DNA of 64,000 bases from Hippophae tibetana (lineage: Eukaryota > Streptophyta > Magnoliopsida > Rosales > Elaeagnaceae), in the NCBI GenBank assembly GCA_037013495.1, contig CM072804.1, positions 33,210,501 to 33,274,500 of the forward strand, in the 5' to 3' direction. Within the stretch, counting starts at the first letter, position 1. Each line of letters begins with the position of its first letter. The notes below the pieces were generated by a model. That model saw only the letters and a list, made by a program, of their open reading frames with translations. It had not been told where the DNA came from and made no database searches. Made by a program: the position numbers and the translations under genes. This document shows, piece by piece, positions 12,935 to 24,155 of the stretch.

Positions 12935-13565
12935 AGGCCAATACATCATTTGTCGTAGTAGGACCAGAAGAACATTTGGACACCATGCAACAACTATTAA
13001 AAGATAAAAAAATATCTTCCAAGAAAAATGTCCCATAACTCTGAACCAGACAATTCAACACATCTGGTAAAGACAAGGAAGATTATTTGGAATACCTTCT
13101 AAATTTTTATGTAAAATGGTCTTGAGGCTTTATCCATTTAAAATGGCCATTGAGTCTTATAAGTTATATTAGGGTTAAAAGCCCATATACATGTATGAGG
13201 GTTAAAAGCTCATTGATTGTAAACTACAAAGCCCAAAGTATAGGGCCTCAAAAGGGTTCAATGCCCATCAATAGTGACATTAACAAGACGCCATTACGAC
13301 ATCAATATCATAGTGACAACAACTAGACATCACTAAGACATCAACATCATGGTGACATCATCAGGATGTCACTAATACATCAGGAGTTGGCACTATTGAG
13401 TCTACACCAAAGACAAAATGGCTATAGGAGTGGCTGAAAATGCACTATTCAAAAAATAGTGCAAAACATCTCATACAGTAAAAGGTGTTAGATAAAACAC
13501 TATTCACTAAACAGTAATGGAATCTTCTACAGTATAAAGTTGGCGATAGACCATTGTTCACCAAA
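12935..13565. repeat. Left arm of about 1.2-kb inverted repeat
   Basis: Pairs with 13594-14150. Marker pairs include CACCATGCAACAACTATTAA (12981) against its complement ending at 14107, and CATTGTTCACCAAA (13552-13565) against TTTGGTGAACAATG (13594-13607). The arm contains several GACATCA/TGACATCA-type motifs (about 13265-13385) and a TATAAAG box (13533-13539) pointing to the centre. It is about 70-115 bases longer than the right arm because of indels. Confidence 0.9.
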
Positions 13566-13593
13566 TTTTGCACTGTTGGAGATGGTTGCATTG

Positions 13594-14150
13594 TTTGGTG
13601 AACAATGTTTTATCCCCAACTTTATATTGTAGAAGATGCTGTTACTATTTGATGAACAATGTTTTGTTTGACACCTTTTTATGGTATGAGATGGTTTGCA
13701 CTGTTTCTTAAATAGTGCATTATTGGCCATTCTTGTAACCATTTTTTCTTTAGTATCGACTCATTAGTGTTGGTTCTTATGTATTAATGGCATACTTTTG
13801 ACGTTATCACTTACTGATGTCATAATGACGTCTTGTTGATGTCACCATTGATATGCTATGAACCTTTTTGAGGGCCTATGCTTGGGCTTACATTTTACAA
13901 TCCATGGACTTTTAACTTTGATACATGTAGATTACTTCTAACCTTATACAACTTATAAGGCACAAGGAAATTTTACACAAAATTTTGGAGGGTATTCCAA
14001 ATAGTCTTCCTTATCTTTCTGAGAGGTGCTAAATTGTCTAGTGTGGAGTCGTTAGATGTTTTGCTTGGAAGATCCTATTTTATCTTTTAATAGTTGTTGC
14101 ATGGTGTTCAAATATTCTTCTGATCATGTTGCGACAAATGATATATTGGT
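13594..14150. repeat. Right arm of about 1.2-kb inverted repeat
   Basis: Reverse-complement copy of the left arm at roughly 80-85 percent similarity by eye, including the TATAAAG box (complement at 13620-13626) and the GACGTCA-type motifs near 13805-13845. The loop between the arms is only about 28 bases (13566-13593). Confidence 0.9.
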
Positions 14151-14154
14151 GCAT

Positions 14155-14275
14155 CAATATAATATCTTTGTATGATTATGGTCTTAAACTACACACATTT
14201 TTTTTGTTTCTCTCTAAATTGAATCATCCCAACATAAGAATAAGCAGTATCCTTGAAATCTATATATATACATGT
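14155..14275 (-). repeat. Right, inverted copy of the 7425-7540 segment
   Basis: Reverse complement of the segment downstream of the GT47 gene. It directly abuts the right arm of the large inverted repeat. Confidence 0.8.
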
Positions 14276-15837
14276 AAGATATTTATATGTATACATGTCA
14301 ATTACATGGAGATACACATTAGTGGGTATTAGAAGCGTACAAAAGTAAAAACATAAACTAATGTAAGATTGACTATAAAAATAAAAACTAATCAAAGATT
14401 AATCATATTGTAAGTCAGAGTTGGTGGTCTACCTTTTGTCACTATGAGAGAAATTATTTTTATCGAAAAACCATTTTGGGAAAGGAGGGAAAATGCAAGA
14501 GACATATTAATATTTTTTTAACATTTTTAATTTGGTATTATTATATAAAAATTCTTCTTTTTTTAATTTTTTTGGCAAACTTTTATTTATGTATATTATC
14601 CTTGTCATTTAAAAAAAAACTATCAAGGTATTAATCATATATTTGGAAGAGTTTTTTTAAAAATAACTATAACTTATCTTATCTTTGTTGTTTAAAAAAA
14701 TTAACTATGAATTTATGTCAATAAATATCATTTTTGTACCTGTGCTTGGTGTCTAGGCCACTATAGAAAAAATAAATGTGCGGGTTGTATAATAAATATT
14801 TTTTTTATTTTACAAAATACTAATTTAAAAAATGGTATTATAAAAGAATAATATTTAAATTATTTTCCTAATTTTCATCAGCAATAAACTTTATTATTTT
14901 TTAATATCTAAATTTCTTTCAGTTGAATTTTAAGTATGTTTTAGTATAGAATCCACGCATAATAATATTTTTCAATTTTTACATGCGTTACTTTATAACA
15001 TATGCAAATTAAATGTACTTTACATAGGTTTTTAGTAAAATTAATGCAAAATAAGTCACGTAAATTAAATAACTTGTAGTAATGCTGTAAAAAATTAAGA
15101 TGTAGAAAACTTAAATAAGTTTATTTCTTGATAAATATTTTTGGTAAAATTGCTCATAAATTTTTACCTGCAATTTTTCTCAGAAAATAAAAATATTTTA
15201 CCTTTTTTTTGATAAAGTTTTGTTGGAAACAATATGATGCCAACTTTTTTCGCCAAATATTTTACATTAAACACTTAATTTATCAATGAATTAGTATTTA
15301 TGATAAAATTTTGTCCCAAAAGTAATATCTTATTAAAAAATTAGTGTACTATTCAATAAAAAAATTCTGACAAATTTTGTCACCAAATTGCTTCTTCTAA
15401 ATCATAAATAATTTTTTGTAAAAAAAAAAAAATTTATCGTCAAAGATAATTTATCTTTTAACGTGTGCTTCAAATGGTGAGGTTACTTCCAATGGCAAGA
15501 CTCGTCATGATACAAGGTTCACGCACCATGGAAGGATGGATATATACTCAATCATCTTATTCTCCTTTCTCTTTTTCAATAATGGAATAAGACCAACAGA
15601 GATAATTAAAAGCTTTAAAAAAAATGCGTTAATTATATAATATATGGGATAACTTATAAATATGTTCATAACATATGAATAACGATAAAAATATGTACAA
15701 CGTTAAACATGTTTAAATTTATAATTATGTTCACAACATTTAAATAATGATAAAAATATATCTAAATTTTATTATTATTTTTATCGTTAATCATACGTTA
15801 TAAACATAATTACAATTTAGTAAATATTTTAAATATA
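14276..15837. other. AT-rich intergenic with a small fold-back motif
   Basis: No gene is seen. Close to the CACTA end, a motif containing TATGTTCATAACATATGAATAACGATAAAAATA-like sequence occurs at about 15650-15702. It repeats directly at 15716-15765 and in inverted form at 15770-15835, giving a small fold-back structure that may be a decayed MITE. Confidence 0.5.
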
Positions 15838-15858
15838 CACTACTACATAAATAGGCAT

Positions 15859-15922
15859 TAAAGTCGGTTAAAAATCGACTTTAAACAAATTTAAAGTCGG
15901 TTCACGGGATGAACCGACTTTA
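15859..15922. repeat. CACTA sub-terminal palindromes
   Basis: Two palindromes share the core TAAAGTCGG. One is at 15859-15883. The other is a perfect 13-base-arm palindrome at 15892-15904/15910-15922 with loop CGGGA. In the En/Spm family such sub-terminal motifs bind the element's TNPA-type protein; that role is inferred here. Confidence 0.8.
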
Positions 15923-16141
15923 CAGGTAACATTTTCAGATTTGTTTTTATTTTTATTTTTATTTTTCGTATTATTCAATATATATATATATATATATATA
16001 ACATAAAAAAACTAAAATATAAATAATAATACAAATAATTAAAAATTTAAATATATTTAATTACTTGATAATTAAATTTATTACAAAAACAAATAATGCA
16101 TAAAATCTTGATTGACCTTCACAAGCATTATGACAAAAAAA

Positions 16142-16262
16142 CAGGTGATCCATATAACAAATATTCCTCTACATATATGAGCACGTAAAACACCCATAAA
16201 AAAACAGTTTAAACTTCAGACATACGAATGAAGAAATTAAATCATTATAAATATTACCATAA
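16142..16262 (+). repeat. Direct repeat flanking the CACTA internal hairpin, left copy
   Basis: Shares blocks such as CATATATGAGCA, TTCAGACA and GAAATTAAATCATTA, in the same order, with about 16668-16790 on the far side of the hairpin. Confidence 0.7.
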
Positions 16263-16290
16263 AAAAGAGATTATCACGTACAACGACATT

Positions 16291-16628
16291 TGACTAACTC
16301 ATAGTAACACTTTATTAATCATTTGTCTATATATATGAAGTTATCTAGAATCTCTACTAGTATTTTATAATGCTATACATAATGAACTCTAAATATGAAA
16401 TCAATTGTAACTTCGATCTCTTACTTGGCTTGTGTGAGTTTTGGTGCCCTTAAACATATAGAACACATTCATGGGCACCAAAACTCATACAAACCAAGAA
16501 ACAAATCGAAGTTACGTACACCTGATTTGTTCATTTAGAGCTCATTATATCATTAAAAATACTAGCAGAGATTCCAGATAAATTCATATTTATAAACAAA
16601 TGATTAATAAAGTGCTAATATGAGTTGG
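16291..16628. repeat. Long imperfect hairpin (arms about 155 bp)
   Basis: Arms 16291-16449 and 16473-16628 are inverted copies. The apex is TTTTGGTGCCC … GGGCACCAAAA with a roughly 23-base loop, and the outer part pairs CACTTTATTAATCA with TGATTAATAAAGTG. It lies in the 3' untranslated end of the CACTA protease gene. It could be a nested MITE or a source of hairpin RNA. Confidence 0.85.
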
Positions 16629-16667
16629 TAAGGAAAGTAGTAAAGAGAGATGAGATGTAGTTTGGGC

Positions 16668-16790
16668 CAAAAATAGGTCCATAAAACAATGCATTCTCCT
16701 AAATACATGAGCATATGATTAATCATCATCAAACAAGTGATTTCAGACACAGGAATAGATAGAGAAATTAAATCATTAAAAAATTTACTG
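16668..16790 (+). repeat. Direct repeat flanking the CACTA internal hairpin, right copy
   Basis: Counterpart of 16142-16262. The direct-repeat/hairpin/direct-repeat arrangement suggests that a local duplication produced the hairpin. Confidence 0.7.
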
Positions 16791-16805
16791 TTATGTTGTC
16801 ATATG

Positions 16806-17700
16806 CTATTCAAGATCATAAGAATCTTCTCCTGATTCTTCTTGTGATGATATAATTTGAACCATGTGTTCTTCCCATTCCTCTCGTAAATTATCAAAAA
16901 ATTGTTGATCGTAACCCGTCTTGTTCCAACCAAAGAACTACATGTATTCAAAATCAAAATAAGAATATAATTTCATTTATTTACAAAAACAAACTCAAAT
17001 ATGTTAAAAACTTGTATGTATATGGGTAAAATATATTACCACATCATCAATTGGAATTTTGATATTTGTGATGATTTCGCTCATAAACTTCATGACATAA
17101 TAACCACACATGACTCCATTATTTTGTTGTGGAACCTACAAAAAAAAGTGCATGTATACATGAATTTTCATATTCGAACATCCTTATTATTTAATTGTAA
17201 AATTAATAAAATTATTAATATTGAATTGTACATACCATAACTTTTGTCCATATAAGCTTATGAGGTTTTTTAAGGGCAATGCCCCTAAACTTGTTCCACA
17301 ACTTCCATGCCCTATCAAGGTATAAAACGATTAGTTTTTATTAAATATTACAAAAAATAATAGAAGAAACTAATATGTAACTATATATAACTCTTACATT
17401 TCAACAACTGCTTTTGTATCTTTACTCAGTTCTATGGAAGCTGAGTCACAGTACCAAGCATGATTATTGAACATAGCAATGATTACCAACATCCAATGAT
17501 CTTGGCCTTGTTCAAACCTTAATGGCCAAGGGATTATCAACTTTTGATTTCTGTTAAGCGTTAATGCTCTATCACATAATTGTTTAGCTCTGATACTAAC
17601 ATCCTTCTCTTGATATTGATTGACATATGAAGAATCATAAAACATTGCTAAATGTGATGAGTGATTATGTTGAAGTCGATAATAGCACGCCCTATATAAA

Positions 17701-17735
<35 letters not shown>

Positions 17736-18412
17736 GATAATATAAATATAATTATATATGTTCTGCATAAATAAAAGAAAACTAACTAGATTGAGGACTC
17801 ACCTTGTCCACACTTGAATTATACTTAAATCGATCATTTGATATTCAAATATTTGCAATAAGCACTCGATCGATATATAAGTTTGACCGAGGTCTACACC
17901 AGAAATTTCAATAGGAAGTGGCACAGTCTATCCATCATTTATGCTAGATGCCCTCACAACAATAGTCATCAAAGTGCCAAGATTTCTACTGAACTTTAAC
18001 GCATAAGTATGACTATACTTTTTCCAAGGCTTCTTCTTGAATGACTTGGTGCACGATGATTGGCCACTAGTCATAGATTTAGCACGAGATACTTGCTTCG
18101 TATCTCTTAAATGTGCCGCATTTAAGAGTTCTGGCATAATAGACTAACAAAAAAGTATCATATATGTATTTTTAGTAACAATATAAGATATAATTAAATA
18201 ATAGTAATAAACAAGTGTTATCTTTTAAGTTAAAAAATAGTACCATGTGAAAATTTAGAACAACTTGAATCGACGGCCAAGCCACATACTGTCCAACCGC
18301 CTCTTGGACTGTGGTAGCATCAGAAGGCACATGTAGTGGACAATCATGAAACAATGATTGATCAATTACTATTCGCCAATGATTAGGCAAATATTGATTA
18401 TGAATCATCTAA
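16806..18412 (-). pseudogene. CACTA-borne Ulp1/C48-type cysteine protease (decayed, multi-exon)
   Basis: The minus-strand gene is split by introns with recognisable borders, for example an acceptor before the Cys-containing exon near 17140. The 5' portion (18172-18412 and 17928-18137) resembles the plant transposon region upstream of Ulp1, including a DUF8039-like piece (VQEAVGQYVAWPS). The 3' portion has the C48 protease triad: His in QDHWMLVII (about 17490), Asp in WYCDSAS (about 17440), and Cys in NNGVMCGYYVMKF (about 17100). The family cleaves SUMO-like conjugates; its role in transposons is unclear. Frames are interrupted (for example after SSINDG near 17928), so it is probably non-functional, though some breaks may be unrecognised introns. 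A (TA)n run lies at 17704-17730 inside an intron. Confidence 0.75.
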
Positions 18413-18629
18413 TCATCGCTCAATTGTTGTACCGTTCCCATAGTAACATAGTCCGTTGACGAAGGATGTTTCAACAAATATTTCATATTCTGTAAAAAAA
18501 TTAAGTGTTATATATAAAAAATAAAACATATAATAAGAATTTAAAAATAATAGATTATATACACCAGAAATTAAAATCTTACGACATATGATTCATCAAA
18601 TAGAGGAGGACTCTCATGTGGGGTAGCTA

Positions 18630-20219
18630 TTAGATGTACTCACCAAAATGTTCATCTTGGTTTGATTTATGGTAAGAATGTGCAGATTGCATTAGAGAAA
18701 ATGAACCACTACTTGATTGCATATGCATTCCTGGCATATAGTGAGTACCAATAGGATGGATATATCCCATACTGGATGTAGTTTGAGCGCAATGAAATTG
18801 TGTGGGTGGCATGCCTGGCATGGATGGTGGCATGCTTGGCATGGATTGTGGCATGCCTGGCATGGATGGTGGCATGCTTGGCATGGATTGTGGCATGCCT
18901 GGCATGGAAGGTGGTATGCCTGGCATGGATGGTTGCATGCTTGGCCAATATGGCATGCCCTGGTTGTAGCATGATGCCATGGTTGACAGTTGTTGTGATT
19001 GATGTTCTTTTAGAGTGGCAATCTCACTCATCACTGAGGCCTTAAAGAAGTTGAATTCTTCTTCAATTTTAGTGTATTTCTCCTTACTTACCGTCTGAGG
19101 CTTATGTTTTGGAATTTTAAAATACTCCATAGAACAATCATATTGGCTACCTCCCCTAACACGACCAGGAGGCTCGCGTCCGAATGCATGATATAAAGCA
19201 TCTCTCCCAAGCTCTTCGATTATTTCACCCCTGGATATTTTTTCTTGAACAACTCTCTACAAATAATAAAGCACACAAACATATCATTCATTATTACATC
19301 AATTATTAAATATCATTCAGACTTTTTATCAACCAAAATTACTAACCAATTTATTTCATTGTTCTTCTCCTTGTTGAATCATCGGTCTTTCATTCTTCAT
19401 TTTAGGAGTCTTTGTTTCTATGTACAATTCAATTCGGGTAACAAGTCTACCCAATTCAGCTTCCTACATAAATTAGGAAAATTTTATTAACAATGACATG
19501 AAATTAAATTGAGAAAAATTAATATAAAAATATTTATAATATTAAGAAAAATTAATAATACCATTCTATATCTAACTTTAGGATTTGAAGACCTCCTAGT
19601 AAGGTTAGGAAGAAAAGTTATGCATTTGGTCATTCTGATGATCTTCTCTAATAATTTGAAATTCATCTGAACGTCTATAATCCACAAAGTCTTTCCAAAC
19701 TTGAGGTGTAATCCAGGGGTGTCCTTCAGGGATTTTGTAGATCACATTCTCATCAAGTGTTTCCAAATATGGAAACACATAATTTTTTGCCAATCTGGAA
19801 GTCTTGTATTCCTTCCACGCCTTATTTGCAATCTTATAACACTTGTCCTTCCAACTGTCATCGAATTTGTAACGATTCTGTAAAAACATAGTACAAAAGA
19901 TTAGATATAATACACCTAATATAATATATATATTGATTATAAAATATAAGAGACTTACATAAATGGTTATCCATATTTTGAAATTTTCTGCATCGTCAAC
20001 ATCAGACCAATGATTTATATTTATTGGTATACTGGACTTTGCCAGTCGACCAATAGAGGATTTCAATTGTTGACCATTTTCCCCTATTGGATTACCAGTA
20101 GCATCAAATAGAACAGGTATTCTATCATCTGGATTAAGTGGAGCATCAGGTATATTCGCCCAACCCCTTCTTTTCAAATACCCCAATGGATCATTTGGAT
20201 CTACAAGCTGAATATCCAT
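18630..20219 (-). pseudogene. CACTA TNPA/PTTA-like DNA-binding protein
   Basis: The minus-strand gene starts at ATG 20219 (MDIQLVDPNDPLGY). Exon 1 runs to about 19956 and the next begins near 19876, with a GTAAGT donor and TTTTTACAG-like acceptor between them. That exon holds the plant transposase (Ptta/En/Spm) domain, e.g. WKDKCYKIANKAWKEYK and ITPQVWKDFVDYR. Another intron (about 19466-19560) leads to EAELGRLVTRIELY. The last exon (to 18630) has GRDALYHAFGREPPGRVRGG, then a coiled-coil-like stretch and a Pro/Ser/Met heptad array. The family binds sub-terminal repeats to assist excision. A TGA near 19345 may be a real stop or near an unplaced splice site. Overall the gene is fairly well preserved compared with TNP2. 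Confidence 0.75.
18810..18935 (-). repeat. 21-bp coding minisatellite (PSMPGMP heptads)
   Basis: Six 21-base units encode alternating PSMPGMP and QSMPSMP heptads in the TNPA-like protein, giving a 42-base higher-order period. Tryptophan/alanine-rich frames on the opposite strand are artefacts of this array. Confidence 0.92.
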
Positions 20220-20319
20220 GAAATATCTACAAACAATGAAGAAATATAAATTAATTGACAATTTTAGGAACACACATATATACAAGAGTTATTACAATAA
20301 TATAGAACATACATTATGT

Positions 20320-23222
20320 TTAATTAGGTTGTTGATCGTACACATATATTCCTTCACAATCACTTCGAGTCCATGTCGAAGAATCATCATCATCAATTAG
20401 ATCATCACGTACATTAGGCAATTTATTTGAGAAATTACAAATATTGGTTAAAGTATCAAGCATAGACTCATCATCTTCTACAACATCACAATGGTAAAAC
20501 TCTTTTTGTGGAGAGGTTAACACAACAGACCATCTTGTGTCAATTTGATTGCTCACGTAAAATACTTATTTTCCATGAAGTGCTAACGTGAAGGGATCAT
20601 CAGTGTGACTTATCCTGGATAAATTTACAAGGGTAAATCCAAAATCATCCATTTTATATCCAACATTGATAACATCTTCGACCCAATCACACAAGAAAAC
20701 TGTTTCATGGAAGACCTCATAATCTAATTCCCAAATCTCTTGTATTATACCATAATATGTTCTATCAGAAAGTACAGGATTAGCATCTTTTGAACTGGAA
20801 AATTGCATAGTTTGTGAAACCATCTTCACCCCACTATTTTGATTTACTCGGACTGTGTCCCTAGGTTGAGTCGTAAACCTCGATCCATTTATTGTGAAAC
20901 TATGAAATGATTTGACATCGAATTTTGGCCCATGTGCAAGCCATTGTAAACTTTCTGATATTTTATGATTGGGTTTCTTGAGTTCATCTCGAATCTATGT
21001 ATACAAAAACACAAATGTGTTTAGAGCAAAGTTTTAAAACATTGAATAGATCTAGGAAGATACATGCATGAATTTTTGTTTGTGACACTTACGTGGTTGC
21101 GAAACCAATTAATAAGCTCTCGCTTATGTTCATCATACAACCATTTTTCTCCTCCTTTTTTTTATAACGAGGATCGATCTTCAATAAGTTTAAATGCATC
21201 CTGTAATGTTATTAAATATATATTAAGTTATATATCATCATTAATAGTTAAATAAAAAATGATTTTTGCAATCATGAAACAATGAACATCACTTACTCTA
21301 TGTACGGTTGTGCCTCATTATTATTTACCAAAATGATTCAGTTTGCTTTTTCCCATCGAGTGTGATCAATAAATAATTTCTTAGTTCCACCAAGCATAGG
21401 GTTACCTACTTGGATCATGTGACGTTATAAGAACAACTTGTGCATAGGATTCCTAATTTCAGTGCAACCACTAAAGTATTCAGAACAAAACTCAATGGCC
21501 TCTTCAGCAATGTAGCATTCCACCATGCATCCTTCAAGTCGATATCTATTATTTACATATCCTTTAAGGACTTGCATATATCTCTCAAAAGGATACATCC
21601 ACCTTAAGTAAGTAGGACCACATAATTGAACCTCTCGAACTAAATGTACACATAAGTGAATCATTATATCGAAGAAATAAGGAGGAAAATATTTTTCAAT
21701 TAGATACAAAGTTTCTATAATTTCTTTCTGTAAAGAATTTAACTCGCCAATTGATATGCATTTCTTGCATATTTTATTGAAGAATGAACAAAGCCGAATT
21801 ATTGATATTCGAACATGTTTTGGAAGAATTTATCTAATAGCAACTAGTAATAACTGTTGCATTAAGATATGACAGTCATGTGATTTCAATCCATACAGTC
21901 TCTTATCGATGAGAGACACAAAATTTCTTAAGTTGGATGAGTAACCATCATGAACTTTCACACCTTCCAAACATTTACAAAACACATCCTTCTCTTTTGT
22001 TGACATTGTATATGATACTGGTGGTAAGTATGTTCGATTCTTATCATTTTCCACCCTTGGTTCCAATTCAGATCGTATGCCTAGTTTCTTTAAATCCAAT
22101 CTTGCTTTAATGCCATATTTGTTTTTCCAGGGATATTAAGTAAAGTACCAATCAAGCTCTCACATACATTCTTCTCAATGTGCATGACATCTAAGATGTG
22201 ACGAATGTGTAGGTCTTTCCAATAAGGTAATTCCCAAAATATTGATTTTTTTCCAACAACCATGGTAATTCGGTTCAAACTCCTTTTCATTTTCACCCAT
22301 TTCATTAGTTGACCTCTTTCGTTTCCCTACCTTGGTGAGTTTTTTTTTCATCTTTCCATATCGTTTGAATGTCATCCCATTCAATTGCCTTAATATCTCA
22401 ATACCTCGCAAAGGTTGAGTTGCATTATCATGATCTTCTTCACCATCGAACGGTTTCTTTTGGTATCTAAACTTGTGTCCAGATGGAAAAAATCTCCTAT
22501 GTCTTCTATAAGACATCTTTCGTCTGTGAACAAGATAATTTGAAGAAGTTCCATCACTACATATAGAACATCCCTTGTAACCTTTTGTTGCATGTCCTGA
22601 TTAGTTTCCATAGGCAGGAAAATCATTAATTGTCCATAAAAGGACCCCCTTCAAGTTAAAGTATTCTTCTTTATGTGCATCGTAAACATTTACACCATCA
22701 TTCCACAATGTCTTTAAATCATCTATCAGAGGCTACAAATATACATCAATATCAACACCGGGGTGTTTCGGTCCTGAGATCAATAATGTTAACATCATGA
22801 ATTTTCTTTTCATACATAACCAGGGAGGAAGGTTGTATGTTACCATAATTACTGGCCAACAGCTATATCTACTACTGAGGGAACTATGTGCATTAATTCC
22901 ATCAGCAGCAATGGCAAGACGAAGATTGCGCGGATCAGATGAAAATTGAGGAGATAAATTATCTACTACTTTCCCCATGAGTATTATCAATATTTTCTCC
23001 ATGATAATACCAACATTTATAGCTCAATAGAATACCATTACGGATAAGGTGATACTTAACCTCATCAAATTCATGAAATCACTCATTTTTACATTTAACG
23101 CATGGGCATCAAATCATACTACTTCCAGTATTACTAGTTCTACAAGCAAATTCCATGAAACTTTCAACTCCATAAATATAGTCTTGCTCAATTCTCCACT
23201 TTGACATCCAAGATTTGTCCAT
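20320..23222 (-). pseudogene. TNP2-type CACTA transposase (Transposase_21), broken
   Basis: Minus-strand transposase relic. It begins with a Transpos_assoc-type zinc region (MDKSWMSKWR, then CPCVKCKNE) at 23222, interrupted by two TGA codons. The Transposase_21 core follows (about 22090-23002): PRNLRLAIAADGIN, SCWPVIMVTYNLPPWLCMK, GPKHPGVDIDVYL, then LPYWKDLHIRHILDVMHIEKNVCES. Frameshifts occur near 22260 and near 22095, plus several stops (e.g. after VDIDVYL and near 21833). A DUF4218-like part (21425-21709, PTYLRWMYPFERYMQVLK) and a DUF4216-like part (20566-20829 and 20320-20556, RTYYGIIQEIWELDY) follow. All domains of an intact protein are traceable in order, so it was once complete and has decayed in place. 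Confidence 0.88.
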
Positions 23223-23986
23223 TTTCTATTAATGACATTAATTAAACATATTACTTAATTATGTATACAATGAATATATTTCAAGTATTATTATATATAA
23301 ATTTCCTAATTATTATAATATATATCAAAACATACATAATGCAAAACATTTATCATTTTAATCATTTTACAAAACCATTTCTATACAAATTAAAAAATAA
23401 GCAACATGTTTCATGAATATATAAAAACCAATCACGCGATAGATTCTAATTTCTAAGCATGTTACTATATCATAATTAAAAAATAATATTAATTATACGT
23501 AAATAAATTTATCCACGCAAACCCACACAACATTTCAGATATTATTGAATACATACAATAAGTCAAACATTATTACAAGCAAACTAAAAAACATAACTAA
23601 ATCAAAAATTTATACAAAATATAAAACAAACTGATAGAATAATAGGCTAGCTGCATTCTGCATAAACTAAGTCAAACATAATAACAAACAAGATATATAC
23701 CTAAATCAATAATTTATACAGAAAATGGGTATAATATTTTTTAATATTTTGCTAAAAAAAATAGAAGAACTGACAGATAATGTGAGAAGAGAAATATAAC
23801 TTACAAAATGACGTTACAAATGGGGGTCAGAGGTGGCCGGAAATTTAGAATGAAGGTGGGGCACGGTGTAGATTTTGGGAGAAAATGGAGAAGAGTGAGG
23901 AATAAAATGGTGGAGAGAGGAAAAAAACTAGATTTTGCGTAAAAAAATGACCCGAATGTGAATATATTAGGTGGATGGTTGACGTG
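23223..23986. other. CACTA 5' non-coding remnant
   Basis: AT-rich, then a GC-richer stretch (23815-23945) upstream of the TNP2 gene, consistent with the promoter side of the transposon. The expected terminal inverted repeat is absent. Confidence 0.5.
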
Positions 23987-24131
23987 GAGGTTGTGTTTGC
24001 TTGCATAAGTTTGGGCAGAGCCACAAAATGTCTTAAAGAGAGTGACCTAATTTGTGACTCAACCCACGCTATTCATTTCAGTATATCAGTAATATTGTTC
24101 TTACGTTATTTTTCACATACTTGCTCCAACA
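23987..24131 (+). mobile_element. Copia LTR, 3' end fragment
   Basis: From GAGGTTGTGTTTGCTTGC to CTCCAACA, this matches 30922-31066 at roughly 80-85 percent. It ends in CA as an LTR should. The left part of the LTR is missing at the CACTA junction. No clear primer binding site follows; only 24 bases separate it from the gag start. Confidence 0.75.
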
Positions 24132-24155
24132 ATTTTAAGATGATTTCTATCTACC

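Larger units (their letters stand above)
15838..23986 (-). mobile_element. CACTA (En/Spm) DNA transposon, truncated, genes on the minus strand
   Basis: The visible terminus begins CACTACTACATAAATAGGC at 15838, the canonical CACTA end. It is followed by sub-terminal palindromes built on AAAGTCGG. Three decayed genes lie on the minus strand in the order TNP2 transposase (20320-23222), TNPA/PTTA-like (about 18630-20219) and Ulp1-type protease (about 16806-18412), as in Ulp1-carrying plant CACTA elements. The opposite terminus (…TAGTG) is missing. Element sequence gives way at about 23986 to a truncated Copia LTR, so no target duplication can be checked. Confidence 0.88.

Noticed and set aside
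13527-13742. 71-codon frame across the palindrome centre
   Set aside because: It reads through both arms of the inverted repeat, so it is a product of that symmetry rather than a gene.
16291-16628. MicroRNA gene
   Set aside because: The hairpin is far longer than most plant miRNA precursors, nearly fully paired, and inside a transposon. A MITE or siRNA-type hairpin is more likely without small-RNA data.
18717-19045. Trp/Ala-rich plus-strand frames
   Set aside because: Antisense shadows of the PSMPGMP-encoding minisatellite in the TNPA-like gene.
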